Of a DNA stretch of 64,000 nt, positions 24,424-35,498 are shown piece after piece (the stretch's first letter is position 1; each line of letters begins with the position of its first letter). The notes beneath the pieces are model-generated. The model saw only the letters and a program-made list of their open reading frames with translations, did not search any database and was not told the DNA's origin. A program made the translations under genes and the position numbers. Source of the stretch: Boesenbergia rotunda. Lineage: Eukaryota > Streptophyta > Magnoliopsida > Zingiberales > Zingiberaceae. The stretch is from assembly GCA_024364735.1 (NCBI GenBank), contig JAGFNQ010004735.1, positions 338,517 through 402,516 on the forward strand, in the 5' to 3' direction.

Positions 24424-25843
24424 TGGGGCATTAGGGTTTTGGATTACATGGACGGCTGCGTAGGTCCCGAACCAAGCCTAAGTACCCCGGGCATCAGCTA
24501 GACCGCGGGGCATTAGGGTTTTGGATTACTTGGACGGGTGCGTAGGTCCCGAACCAAGCCTAAGTACCCCGAGCGTCAGCTAGACCGCGGGGCTTTAGAG
24601 TTTTGGATTATTTGGACCGGTGCGTAGATCCCGAACCAAGCCTAAGTACTCCGGGCGTTGGCTGGACCGCGGGGCATTAGGGTTTTGGATTACTTGGACG
24701 GGTGCGTAGGTCCCGAACCAAGCCTAAGTACCCTGGGCATCAGCTAGACCGCAGGGCATTAGAGTTTTGGATTACTTGGATGGGTGCGTAGGTCCCGAAC
24801 CAAGCCTAAGTACCCTGGGCATCAGCTAGACCGTGGGGCATTAGGGTTTTGGATTACTTGGACGGGTGCGTAGGTCCCGAACCAAGCCTAAGTACCCCGG
24901 GCGTCAGCTAGACCGCGGGGCATTAGGGTTTTGGATTACTTGGACGGGTGCGTAGATCCCGAACCAAGCCTAAGTACCGCGGGCGTCGGCTGAACCGCGG
25001 GGCATTAGGGTTTTGGATTACTTGGACGGGTGTGTAGGTCCTGAACCAAGCCTAAGTACCCCGGGCGTCGGCTGGACCGCGGGGCATTAGGGTTTTGGAT
25101 TACTTGGACGGGTGCGTAGGTCCCGAACCAAGCCTAAGTACCCCGGGCGTCGGCTAGACCGCGGGGCATTAGGGTTTTGAATTACTTGGACGAGTGCATA
25201 GGTCCCGAACCAAGCCTAAGTACCCTGGGCATCAGCTAGACCGCGGGACATTAGGGTTTTGGATTACTTGGACGGGTGCGTAGGTCCCGAACCAAGCCTA
25301 AGTACCCTGGGCGTCAGCTAAACCGTGGGGCATTAGGGTTTTGGATTACTTGGACGGGTGCGTAGATCCCGAACCAAGCCTAAGTACCCTGGGCGTTGGC
25401 TGGACCGTGGGGCATTAAGGTTTTGGATTACTTGGATGGGTGTGTAGGTCCCGAACCAAGCCTAAGTACCCTGGGCATCAGCTAGACCGCGGGGGAATTA
25501 GGGTTTTGGATTACTTGGGCGGGTGCGTAGGTCCCGAACCAAGCCTAAGTACCCCGGGCGTCAGCTAGACCGCGGGGTATTAGGGTTTTGGATTACTTGG
25601 ACGAGTGCGTAGATCCCGAACCAAGCCTAAGTACCCTGGGCGTCGGCTGGACCGCGGAGCATTAGGGTTTGGGATTACTTGGACGGGTGCGTAGGTCCCG
25701 AACCAAGCCTAAGTACCCTGGGCGTCAGCTGGATCGCGGGGTATTAGGGTATGGGATTACTTGGACGGGTGCGTAGGTCCCGAACCAAGCCTAAGTACCC
25801 TGGGCGTCGGCTGGACCACGGGGCATTAGGGTTTTGAATTACT
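24424..25843. repeat. 82-bp tandem array, about 17 copies
   Basis: TTAGGGTTTTGGATTACTTG-type starts occur at 24431, 24513, 24595, 24677, 24759, 24841, 24923, 25005, 25087, 25169, 25251, 25333, 25415, 25498, 25580, 25662, 25744 and 25826. Every interval is 82 bp except one of 83. Units share CCGAACCAAGCCTAAGTACC and a GC-rich tail with point differences. No ORF. It adjoins the decayed 3' side of Gypsy fragment B and may derive from that element's non-coding 3' region. Confidence 0.95.
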
Positions 25844-26022
25844 TTAGTCGCACGTTTGTCATTTCGGCAGAAATATTCGATTTTATTACTTAATTTCGCT
25901 GCAAACGCACAAAGAGACATAGACAGTTGCTTTAAGCCAATTGCAAATCTTACCAAGACAAGAAGGGCCGGGGACCTCAGCTGAATCGAGATTTCCTGAG
26001 TTCCTTTCTTTTTATTCAGCAG

Positions 26023-26713
26023 CTATTCTTCTAGGCCTCGTGGGTTCTTCCTAGCCTCGGACTTGACCTCGCCACTGTAGCACCTTCGAGAAACCAGCTC
26101 ATCCCCCCGCACTTCCACCACTCGATCGCCCACCGGGAACTTGATCTTCTGGTGGTATACAGAGATCACAGTTTGGAAAGTGCTGAGCGCCAGCCGACTC
26201 AGGATGGCGTTATGGGAGGAGGGCGAGTCTATAATTAAGAAAGGAGTCCTCCGAGTTCTTTCGAGCCTATCGCTGGCCAGCGAGAGTGACAGGGTAATCT
26301 GTCCCAATGGTTATACGTGATATCCCGTGAAGCCAAACAAGGGGGTTGAGACGGGGATCAGTTCCTCCTCGTCTATCTGCATCTGCTCCCAAGCTGCTCT
26401 GTACAAAATATTTACGGAACTCTCCTTGTTTACGAAGATGCGCTTTACCTCATAATTGGCGATGCGAGCCACGATCACTATGACGTCCTCATGGGGAGCT
26501 TCCACTTCTTCGAGGTCGGATGACCCAAACGAGATGGTTGGGCCCGCCACTTGGCTTCGGCTCGTCCCGATGGAGTAGTTTTCTAACCGCCGGGTGTACG
26601 CCTTCCGGGCTCGGTTGGGGTCGCCCCCGGTAGGTCCCCCGGAGATGACCCCTACGTGGCTCGAGGAGGGGGGCCCGCATAGGGGCTTTGCCCTTCTGGG
26701 GATCTCTTTCCAA
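26023..26713 (-). pseudogene. Gypsy fragment B protease region
   Basis: Retroviral-type aspartic protease region downstream of gag, in two frames: 26713-26489 and 26550-26023. The catalytic D-S/T-G-S triad position reads VNKESSVNILY, so the catalytic Asp and the Gly are replaced; the copy cannot be an active protease. It continues with LFGFTG and FLIIDSPSSHNAILSR as in plant Gypsy proteases. The polymerase that should follow is absent. Confidence 0.8.
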
Positions 26714-26744
26714 GGAGAGGGATCTTCGAGGCGCGGGCCCTCGG

Positions 26745-29520
26745 TGTTAGTATTGTGAGAGAAGTGTCCTAAGGCAATCGCCTTATGATTGTAATCATTT
26801 ATTTTAATAAATGAATATTCACTATTTGAGTATACATGTTTGTGTATTTGATTGAGATCTTAAACTCATTTACTGAATGTCCGCAATACAATTCACAGCA
26901 TGAGAGAATTTGTGATGAATTCACAACTAGTGATTATCTCTACATGTGCAATTGTGAAGTATTGAAATTGTCCCTAGTCGATGAATTGATAAATACGGAC
27001 ACTGTCAATTCTGTTGAGACTAGCATGGGTTATTCTCTAATCAGCTGATTCTCACTGGCTGGAGACATTGGGATGTCCGGAGATAAACATGAATGCTAGT
27101 TAAGGGAACTAGTTCATTGGAGTGACTGGCTGTAAAACTTCATATGGTAATCTACATATAGATATGTCAATGAAGTTCTTACCGCAGCTTAAGTGTGATG
27201 TTCCTTTGACTTGCGGTGTTCAAGTCATCTTGGTCATGAAGACTTACACTTTGACATCTTAAGCAAGCATCTCTAAGGAGATGTGGACCCAGGATAATTG
27301 GGTATAAGCCGAAGTGCCCGAAGATGTTTGAACAGCCTACAAAGGATTCACCACTCCTTGCGAGGAGATGTATACCTAGGGATGAAAACAGGCCAGGCCA
27401 GGCCAGGCCAGGCTTTCACCTTAACAGGCCAGGCCTGTATAATAGCAAACAGGCCTGAGCCTGGCCTGTGGCCTGTTACAGGCTTTATTCTAGCCTGAGC
27501 CTGGCCTGTTCTATAGTCTAGCCTGGCCTGTGACCTGTTTACAAAGCCTGTAATTTAATTCGAAAACATGATAGATACAGATATTCTGATTTTGGATAAA
27601 AAAACATCAAAGATTTGTGATATGTTGGTTAGGTGGGTGTAGATAAGTATTGGCTTGGGTGGGGGAGTCCAGCGATCGAAACTCTACATTTACATTATAT
27701 TTTGACATTTGGTAATTTATAGAATACATGTTTAACAGGCCCAGGCCAGCCTGTCAGGCTTTATAGGCTTTATATTGAGCCTGGGCCTGGCCTGATAAGA
27801 AAAACAGGTTTTCAAAAGAGCCTGTTTATTATTTTAATTTTTAATAGGCCAGGCCAGGCCAGGCCAGGCCAAATACAGGCCAGGCCACAGGCCCCTGACA
27901 GGCTGCCTGGCCTGTTTCCATTCCTATGTATACCCAAGGCCTATCGTCGGATTGTTACTCGAAGCCTCTGGCCAGAGCATCACATGTTCAGAGTATAAAT
28001 CTCTCAGAAACATGAGAGTAATTAGAATCCGTTGGACGAGAAAGACACTACTTGGGCTAGGTGTGACGTAGTCAGCCTAGTGGGGACTGACACACATAGA
28101 CCGTGTCCTGAACCAAGTAGGTATAAGATGGTGAAGGGAATGGGGCACGATTCATTATAGCTGCTGAAGGGTTTCAGAATAATTTCTGAGGTCAACCGTT
28201 GATCTTTCGATTAATTGGGGATCATGATGTACTACTAGGTGCCACTCATGATCGTTCTATAATTGGTTAATTATAGACGGCCAACATAAATCGAAAGCCT
28301 ATTTAGTCACACGCACTACGAGTAATCCGAGGGATTTAAAACGAGTTGAAAATTGGATTTTCCGATCAAGAGAGATAAGTCGAATCTGAATTTTTCAGAG
28401 ACGCATCGGAAGCATAAAATGGTTAAATCTTTTGAAGACTTATTGGACGAATTAAATGAGTTTAATTCGTATGGTATAGTCTTTGTTTGGTCGGCCAAAG
28501 AGGGTCCCCACCCTCTTTGTTTGGCCGGCCATATTAAAAGGGGAGAACCAAATTGTTTGGTTCAAATTATAAAATAAACCGAGCGTGGTTTGTTTTATAA
28601 AATTATGGATAATATATAAATTTTTATAAACCGAAGTTTGGTTTATTATTTTCATGAAATTAAAATAAACTTTGAATAGTTTATTTTATTTTATAAAATC
28701 AATTATGAATTGATTTTTCCATGATAAGAAAAATTTATATAATAAATTTCTTGTGAAAATTTATTCCATAATAAAAAGGGAGACATGGTTGTTTTTATTA
28801 TAAATTAAATTATGATAAAAACTTGGCATGATGGAATAATTCATAGAAAAATTTATATGATAAATTTCTTATGAAAATTTATTCCATAAAAAGGAGACTT
28901 GGCGATTGAGAGTCTACTATATAAAGGAACCAAGGCAAGGCTTGGAGATTAATCTAAGAGATCAAGGATTCTTGCCTAGCCTCTCTCCCTCTCCTTCTCT
29001 CCCTCTCCCTCTTCTAGTGCTGCCGGCCCTAGAGCCCTCCCCCTTTGCCGTGAGCTTCCACCACCAAGAAGAAGCCGAAGAAGAAGAAGAAGCGGGCGCG
29101 ACTCCTTCCTTTCTCTCGGAATCTTGATTCCGTTCTTCGTTTGGTGGTTAGTTTTCCATCTCTCTCTTGGTATTCTTGTCGTGCCTTTGGAGAATCTAGT
29201 AGTTCTTGTCGGCACGAAACTCGTGGCTTTGCGAAGTCATCCCAAAGAAAACTCGGCGTGGATGCGAATAGAGGCGGAGCTTCCAAGGGACGCTACGGTT
29301 GGATCTCGTCCCTTTCTACGAGTTACGCGAGGTATTAAGTAAATTAGTTTACTTTCTGCAAAATTTTAAATGTATGATCATGTCTCCACAACATAAGATT
29401 GCATGCTTAGATATGTGGTAAAATAATTTGTGAAATTATTTATGCTAAACCTTCCGCTGCACGTAATTAATTTTAAAATTACGAACCCGCATCCATGTCA
29501 ACATGCACCCGGTCACAACA
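26745..29520. mobile_element. Solo LTR, copy 2, carrying a hAT element
   Basis: Starts TGTTAGTATTGTGAG and ends GGTCACAACA. The target duplication is CTCGG (26740-26744 and 29521-29525). Removing the 550-bp insertion and one target copy leaves about 2.2 kb, close to copy 1. It is inserted between gag and protease of Gypsy fragment B. Confidence 0.9.
27377..27926. mobile_element. Non-autonomous hAT (Ac-like ends)
   Basis: 550 bp with ends TAGGGATGAAAACAGGCC and, inverted, TAGGAATGGAAACAGGCC, similar to the Ac/hAT terminal consensus. The 8-bp duplication TGTATACC lies at 27369-27376 and 27927-27934. Subterminal AGGCC/GGCCT repeats are dense at both ends. The paralogous LTR shows the site without the element and with one copy of the duplication (one base differs). 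No transposase. Confidence 0.93.
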
Positions 29521-29539
29521 CTCGGCTTCTGCCTCTGGA

Positions 29540-30783
29540 TCACGATCGGAACCGCGGTCGGATTTCGTTTTCCCCTACAGGCCGTCGCCGAGGGGAAAGG
29601 CTTCGTCGTGGCGACCTTCGGTGATACCCTGACTTGTTCCATTTTCTCCGCGGTTTGGTATCCGCTTCCTCAGCGAACTTCTTCTTCAGGGCATGACATT
29701 CTTCTGTGGAGTGCGTCGAACTGCCATGATAACTGCAGTACTTGGGCAACGCCTCCAGCTGCTCGGTGTCTACTGTTTCCACAAGCCGACGCCTGCCAGC
29801 CCAGTGATCCTTCCCGGGCAGCAGGTCTTTTCCCCACGCCGGAGCCGGGGGTTCCTTCCTGTCTGACCGAGGGGCTGCAGGAGGAGGAGCTCCAATTGGA
29901 TCCTTGTACAGGGCGTACTGTACTTCCTCTACATTGACATGCTTGACTGAGCGTCCCAGCAAGTCATCAAAACTGGCGGGGGGCTTCCTCACCAAGGACC
30001 GGAGGAAGTCCCCTTCCGCGAGCCCTTGGGTGTAGGCGCTGACGAGTATCTCCGATGTCGCGCTGGGTACATCATGTGTCACCCGGTTGAACCTCTGTAT
30101 GTACTCCTTGAGCGGTTCCTTAGGCTTTTGTTTAAGAGCGAATAGATTAAGTGCTGTCTTCTGGTAGCGTCGGCTACTCGCGAAATGGTGAAGGGAGGAC
30201 GTTTTGAACTCTGCAAAGGAGTTGATGGAACCTTGGGGCAGCCTCTGAAACCACCATTGCGCTGCCCCAGACAAAGTGTTCAAAAACACCCGGCACTTCA
30301 CTCCGTCAGTATATTGATGCAGGAGTGCCGCGTTCTCGAACTTACAAACGTGATCCTCTGGATCCGTCTTCCCGTCGTACTGAGGGATCCCCGTGTCGCG
30401 GAATTGCTTCGGCATGGGGTCTTCGACGATCTCAGACGAGAAAGGGGTAGAGGGAGATTTCGGAAAGATCTTGGTTCCCTCCCTCCTTTCCAGTCCCTCG
30501 TCATGCCTCTGAGCGCTGGAGGCCACTGAGTGGGCCTTTTCCCCCTCTCCAGGGGATTCTCTTTGAGGGCCTTGGGCTACGCCGTCCTGTCGCCCCCAGG
30601 GGTCACGGACCTTCGAGAGTGCGAGGCGGAGATTTTGGGGATCTCCTCTCTCACTGGAGCCGCTGGGTGCGGGGCAACCTGTTCGATTTGGTGCTGCTCC
30701 AAGGCTTCCTTGATGGCGCTAGCCACCAGGCGGTCAAACTCTTCTTGTGTGAGGGTGAGGGGTTGTTCCTCCGGTCCGGCCAT
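29540..30783 (-). pseudogene. Ty3/Gypsy gag, fragment B
   Basis: Gag precursor beginning with the ATG at 30783 (MAGPEEQPLTLTQEEFDRL), with a frame change near 30530-30580. The longer 3' frame (30526-29540) covers the gag domain (CRVFLNTLSGAAQWWFQRLP) and a zinc-knuckle-like CSYHGSSTHSTEEC, followed by an Arg/Ser-rich tail. It parallels fragment A domain by domain. Long open frames on the opposite strand here are shadows. Confidence 0.88.
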
Positions 30784-30831
30784 CGGTGCTTCTTCAGGTG
30801 CTTTGTTGTTTCCCACAGACGACGACAAATT

Positions 30832-31462
30832 TGTTCCGGAAGGAGTCGTCGGCGATGGTCAGACACTGAGGCTCAGCCCCTTTGGAGATTGCTACATCGA
30901 TGAGGAACTTGGGGATCCTGCGAAGGTAACACAAACGTCAGGGGACACGCCGGCAGGGGTCCGGCGGGGTCCACTCCGACGCTCAAGTTAGTAGGGTGTC
31001 CGAATGGTGATGAGAAAAGAAAAGCAGAATGTGAGATCATCCCCCCTTTACTGGAGGGGTTGAACTACCTTTTATAACAGTGTCGACAAACTAATCGTGC
31101 CCCTTTTATCGGTATCACTTCTCCGATATTTAGGTTGCACCATCTGCTTTCGATGATAAAGGGGTATCCTTTGAAACAGTCCTTGTTGTTAGTACTCTTT
31201 ATCTAGTTGAGACAATCGGGGTTCCCGAGGTCGGCTGTTGTGAGGACTCGGCCTCTCGAGGTGAGCTCGGGAGTCTTTGGGTGTCATATCTCCTGAAGTA
31301 TTCTCGGGGCCTTACCTCCCGAGGGGGCTTCCATGAGGGGCCCTTGGTCTGTCCTTCCCGAGCGCACCCCCAAAAGGGGGTCTCGGGGACCGAGAAGAGG
31401 GGTTATGTCTTGTCCTGGCTTCTTCACCCCCTGTGCCGGGCTCGGGCTGTCCAGCCCCATCA
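30832..31462 (-). mobile_element. LTR of Gypsy fragment B
   Basis: Read on the minus strand it starts TGATGGGGCTGGACAG and ends TTCCGGAACA, followed by CGTCTGTGGGAAAC, the leader motif. A minus-strand TATAAAA box lies at 31076-31070. About 631 bp. Its right edge lies 65 bp from the candidate exon at 31527. Confidence 0.65.
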
Positions 31463-31599
31463 TTTATGTTAAATTTCCTTTTTGTATTTATAATAAATGG
31501 CTGATTTTTTGTTCCTCTTCCGTCAGGCATTTGATCTCTTAGACATGCTAAAGAAAGAAGAAGAAACGCTTATCGGGGTGAAGGAGAGACAGTCAAAAG

Positions 31600-32844
31600 G
31601 TAAAATATTTGAGGCAACAATTCAACGACATTCTTTTATATATTGTAGACCATTATTTTACATGTAACATTGAATCAGATCTGCAGTTCACTAAAAGTGA
31701 TAGATCTTGGTGTCATCTTTATCATGCAACATCACACAGTTATATTTTGGAAATTTTACTTTCTCCATTTGTTGAGATGACTGATTTTGATTAGTTTTTG
31801 ACGAAAATAAAGTTGATTTTGATATCGAGTTTCAGAGTTGTTTCGAGTTTATTGGGTTTGACATGTCAACAAACCATTTCTGTCACAAATAGTAATTTCA
31901 TGCTCGTCGATTTGGGACCAGAAATTAATTGTGTGATTTTATTATATATCATTAAATTATATTTGATTCCACACAATTACTGATTAAATGACACGATGCT
32001 CTATTGCTCTGTTCTTCAACGTCAAGCACCGTGACACAGCTGATTTATAAGTAAATTACTAGAGAAATAACATTTTAAACAGAATCAGAATAGTCGAAAT
32101 ATTCATATATAAACCGAACCAAAACCGAAGTTGATAAGCTTTCTTACCCAAGTAAGTGAAATGATCAATTTGCTAGTGTTTGCCTTGATAAGCTTTTAAG
32201 TTTGATGTTTCTGTTCTTGGTTTTGGATGCCACTTCTACACTCGTTGATTCCCTTGTCCTTTAGATCCTTTCACCGTAGTCATGCTTACCCCATGCATCG
32301 CCAATCTCTGTCGTTCCTGAGTCACGCCAAACACCTACACTACTATCTTTAGTTTATCGTTTCTCATCTTGCACGTTCCATGTTCCTTCTATTGGTACCA
32401 GGTTGTTGATGAATTTTGAGCTAATTTACATCATCTTATTTTGCTGTATTATTTCTTTGTTCTATTTGGCAACAAAAGACCCAATGGTTTGAATGCAACT
32501 GTTCAGGGAGGAGAAGAGTTTGCTCGAGAGATGCTTGACGAATGAACTACAAGAGCTGAAACTTGGCATAGGAATGCAGTAAATCGAATGGCTTTTTCGA
32601 AGCCAGCGGTGCCCATCACCTGTGCTACCTTCGCTCAGGATGTCATTGACTCAATTGTGATTTCCAAAAGATTTGACTCTTAATATTTTAGATAGTTCTT
32701 GATGCAAATTGCAAAATATGAGATGATCAGGTTTAAAGGGAGCTTACAGTAGACGATCCCATTTGAGTTCATGGACCATATATAGTTTTATTTCTGTCCT
32801 TCAGTTTGTTTTCCTTTTTTTAAAAAAAAATTGTCTAAATTTGC
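31600..32844. other. Spacer with candidate exon 3
   Basis: Apart from the exon-like block at about 32521-32680 (see the split-gene entry) no coding or element structure is seen. 32690-32844 is the 3' flank of the P450 gene. Confidence 0.4.
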
Positions 32845-34848
32845 TTATAGATTCTCTACCAAATCTGGCAACCGAATCTTTGCACAAGCCATTAGAGGTT
32901 TGGCTTTGAAGAGGCTCATCCTTTCCTCGGAGAGGTCGAAGCTAGTCTCGTCGGCAGGTAAGCTCCACTCGAATGCTTGAAGCACCCTTCCAATCAACAT
33001 GTAGGTCATCGCCGTGCCAAGTTGAGCTCCCATGCACTGTCGACGCCCGGTGGTAAACGATATCATTCGGAGACTTGGCTCTGCTAGCTCCACCTCTTGG
33101 TGTCCATCCGTCAAGTGTCGGTTCGGGTCGAACCGGGTCGGATCCTCCCAGACCTTGGGATTTCGCCCGAGTGCAGCTCGACCCAACAACACCATGCTTC
33201 CCTTGGGGATGAAGTAGTTTGAAACGACCGCGTCGTCGATGGCTACGTGAGGGAGGTTGAAGGGTGCGATCGTGTGGAGACGGAGGGCCTCACGAGCGCA
33301 TGCCTTCACATAGGGGAGTCGAGCAAAGTCGGATTCGACTACTAACCGCTCCTTGCCGACCACCCGATCCAACTCCTCAACGGCTTTTCGCATGATGTCA
33401 GGTTGTTCCAGCAAGTGCGCCAACAACCACTCCGCCGTGTTTGAGGGATTGTCCACAGCGGCATAGATGAACTCCTGCGAAAAGTAATTTCTTTGTTAAA
33501 AAATAAATTCATAATAATTTTATAAAATGATAGCTACTTCTACTATATTATATTATATTCTTGAATGTTAAACACATTTAACACATAAATATAAAATAAG
33601 AGTAGATGGGACGCGGATATATAAACATACAAGATGATAGGTAAAGATAACAATTAAAAAGATTCAAAATTGTATTTATTAAGAAAGATTTCAAAAAGAT
33701 GTACTTAAGATGATATAAATAGGCGAAGGCGGAAGGCATAACTAATATATAAATCAATAAAAGAACAATAAAACAACTTGATTAGAAATGAAATATAATA
33801 AATTTGACTTAGATAGATATAATAAAATTGAAATCTAACCATGTATGATGATGATGATGATGATATCGTTTAGATCACTTACCGCCAATTGAGCTTTAAT
33901 TTCCTCAGTGCTGAGGATCGGCTTGCCGGAGTCGTCGGCGAGGGAGATCATGACGTCGAGAAGGTCTTCCACCTCCTTCTTTTCTCCGCTCTTCCACTTC
34001 TTGATCCTTTCGTCGATGATCGGATCATGGTACTTGTAGATGGTGCTCGCCGCCTGCTTGGATATCCTCTCATGCCCTTCCAAATCCAGGCATCTCAGCC
34101 ACGGCACGAAGTCCGACGGACAAAAGGCGTAGAGCACCGACAGCATCGAGAACGCCGCCTCCACGTGCTCCACCTCCTCCTCGCCGGGGCCCTGGTGCGG
34201 GCCGCCGGCCCCGAAGTGCCTCGCCCCGAACATCATCCTCCGGATCACATTCCCGCCGTAGTACCTCATCGCCAGCCGAATGTCGACGACTCTTCCGGCC
34301 AAGCACAGGTTGCGCAGGTACCGAGTGAGGTGGTCGGCCTCCTCGGCCCGCGCCCCCGCCAGCCAGCGCAGCCTCGCGCTGCTCAGCACCTCGGACCCGA
34401 TCACCCGTCGCATCTTCTTCCACTGCGGACCCAGCGGGCTGAAGATCACCGTGAGGAAGTTGCGGCTGGAGTGCTCGGTGGCCGCGGTGAGAGGCCGCGA
34501 TGCGAAGTTGGCGTCATGCCTCTTGAGAAACTCGCACGCCAGCTCCGGCGAGTTGACGACGACGACGTGGGCTCTCCCCAGGCGTATGCAAGTGATGTCC
34601 TTGCCGTCCGCCTCGGCCATGACCCACCGGAAGTGAGGCCGGTGCCGGAGCAACGGGATGAGGCTGCCCACAAGGGGCCACGGGGTTGGGCCTGGGGGAA
34701 GCCGTTTGTCCCGTTTCCGGAGAATCGAGTAGAGGCAGCTGGCGGCCAGGAGGAGGGCAGCGGCAGCGCCGAGGAGTCCAGTGGCAGTGGCGGTGGCGGT
34801 GCCATGTGGGTGACGCCAGATGGAGGAGGTCAAGCAGCTGAAAAACAT
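32845..34848 (-). CDS. CYP79: CYP79-type cytochrome P450 (amino acid N-monooxygenase)
   Basis: ER-bound P450. CYP79 enzymes N-hydroxylate an amino acid twice to give an aldoxime, the entry to cyanogenic glucosides and related nitrogen metabolites. Two exons, 34848-33883 and 33474-32845, phase-0 GT..AG intron of 408 bp; 531 residues. Seen: N-terminal membrane anchor (about 17-42), proline hinge LPPGPTPWP, I-helix NPSNTAEW (331-338) in place of the usual AGTDT, which is the CYP79 hallmark, K-helix EALR (Glu384/Arg387), FDPNRHL, and heme loop FTTGRRQC with Cys469. The residue before the Cys is Gln, where CYP79s I know have Gly. Exon 1 is very GC-rich. The intron has an ATC microsatellite. No lesion. 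The substrate cannot be read from sequence. Confidence 0.93.
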
Positions 34849-34891
34849 TGTTTACAAAGTTTGCAGTGTAATTAAGGCCAAACCACAATTG

Positions 34892-34899
34892 TATTTATA
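34892..34899 (-). promoter_or_regulatory. TATA box of the P450 gene
   Basis: Minus-strand TATAAATA about 45 bp upstream of the ATG at 34848, so the 5' leader would be very short. Confidence 0.6.
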
Positions 34900-35498
34900 G
34901 ATGACTTTTGGATAACTGTTGAGAAAATTAACTTAGAACAAATTATAAACTCCCTAATAATAAATTCAATTTTCTCCCTCTCAGAAAAAATTTATTTCCA
35001 TTTTAATTTATTAATTTCATAGTTATAGAAATACATGTCCTACTGAGACAGAATTTGTAATTTACTATCCTCTTGCCTAGCAGACAAAGATTTACCTGTG
35101 TTGAAAGACTAATTCATTCAGATCGACATGAGGATCCAACTCCATTGTATTTGAAACAGGTTAACTCTCTAGATATAAAATTTTATTTACTTCAACTACC
35201 AATTTACCTATTTACCTTCGATTTTTTTTATGTACAAACAGTTCAAAATAAGATATAATTTCTTCTAAATTCAACATCATTTAAATAGAGTCTAGTATAT
35301 TTCTTTTTTATCAAATTTAGTACGACCCAATTGATTCATCCTAAGCTAATTGATTGATATGAATTCCTAATCAATTGATCAAACGGAAAAAAAAAATTAT
35401 ACTCAATTTGATAGAAAATATACTAAATTCTAATTTAAATGTGTTGAATTTAAAAAAAAAATTATACTTACTTTTAAACTTTTTATACCTATTGATTC
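34900..35498. other. Upstream region of the P450 gene
   Basis: AT-rich, non-coding. No element boundary is seen until the Tat LTR at 35499. Confidence 0.4.

Larger units (their letters stand above)
25850..31462 (-). mobile_element. Gypsy fragment B, interrupted by solo LTR 2
   Basis: Minus-strand Ty3/Gypsy remnant: LTR (30832-31462), gag (30783-29540), then after a 2.8 kb inserted LTR a protease region (26713-26023). Reverse transcriptase, RNase H and integrase are missing. 25850-26020 is non-coding and leads into the 82-bp array. The reading sense of gag and protease is continuous across the insertion once the CTCGG duplication is discounted. Confidence 0.8.
18474..32680 (+). pseudogene. 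Candidate host gene split by TE-filled intron, probably broken
   Basis: Not recognised as a known family. Exon 1 (18474-18554) encodes 27 acidic residues starting MGEWKLDEMPLEDP and ends CAG|GT. A second exon-like block (31527-31599) follows a good pyrimidine tract and CAG; it encodes FDLLDMLKKEEETLIGVKER and ends before GTAAAA. A third block (about 32521-32680) reads EEFAREMLDE, an in-frame TGA (CGA by one transition), then TTRAETWHRNAVNRMAFSKP and on to about 32680. The blocks are coding-like, charged and helical, and lie on the same strand. The 13 kb between exons 1 and 2 is all retroelement sequence. Joining exon 2 to exon 3 needs an acceptor a few bases inside the apparent CAG (after CAGGGAG). 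The nonsense codon suggests a pseudogene. Exon linkage is inference. Confidence 0.35.

Noticed and set aside
29503..30991. Plus-strand frames opposite Gypsy B gag
   Set aside because: Shadows. The minus-strand frame has gag domain motifs.
32521..32680. Possible extra exon of the P450 gene
   Set aside because: It is on the opposite strand to the P450, which already has its stop at 32845.
33889..34875. Long plus-strand open frame over P450 exon 1
   Set aside because: It is the antisense of a GC-rich exon with strong third-position bias. The minus-strand frame carries all P450 motifs.
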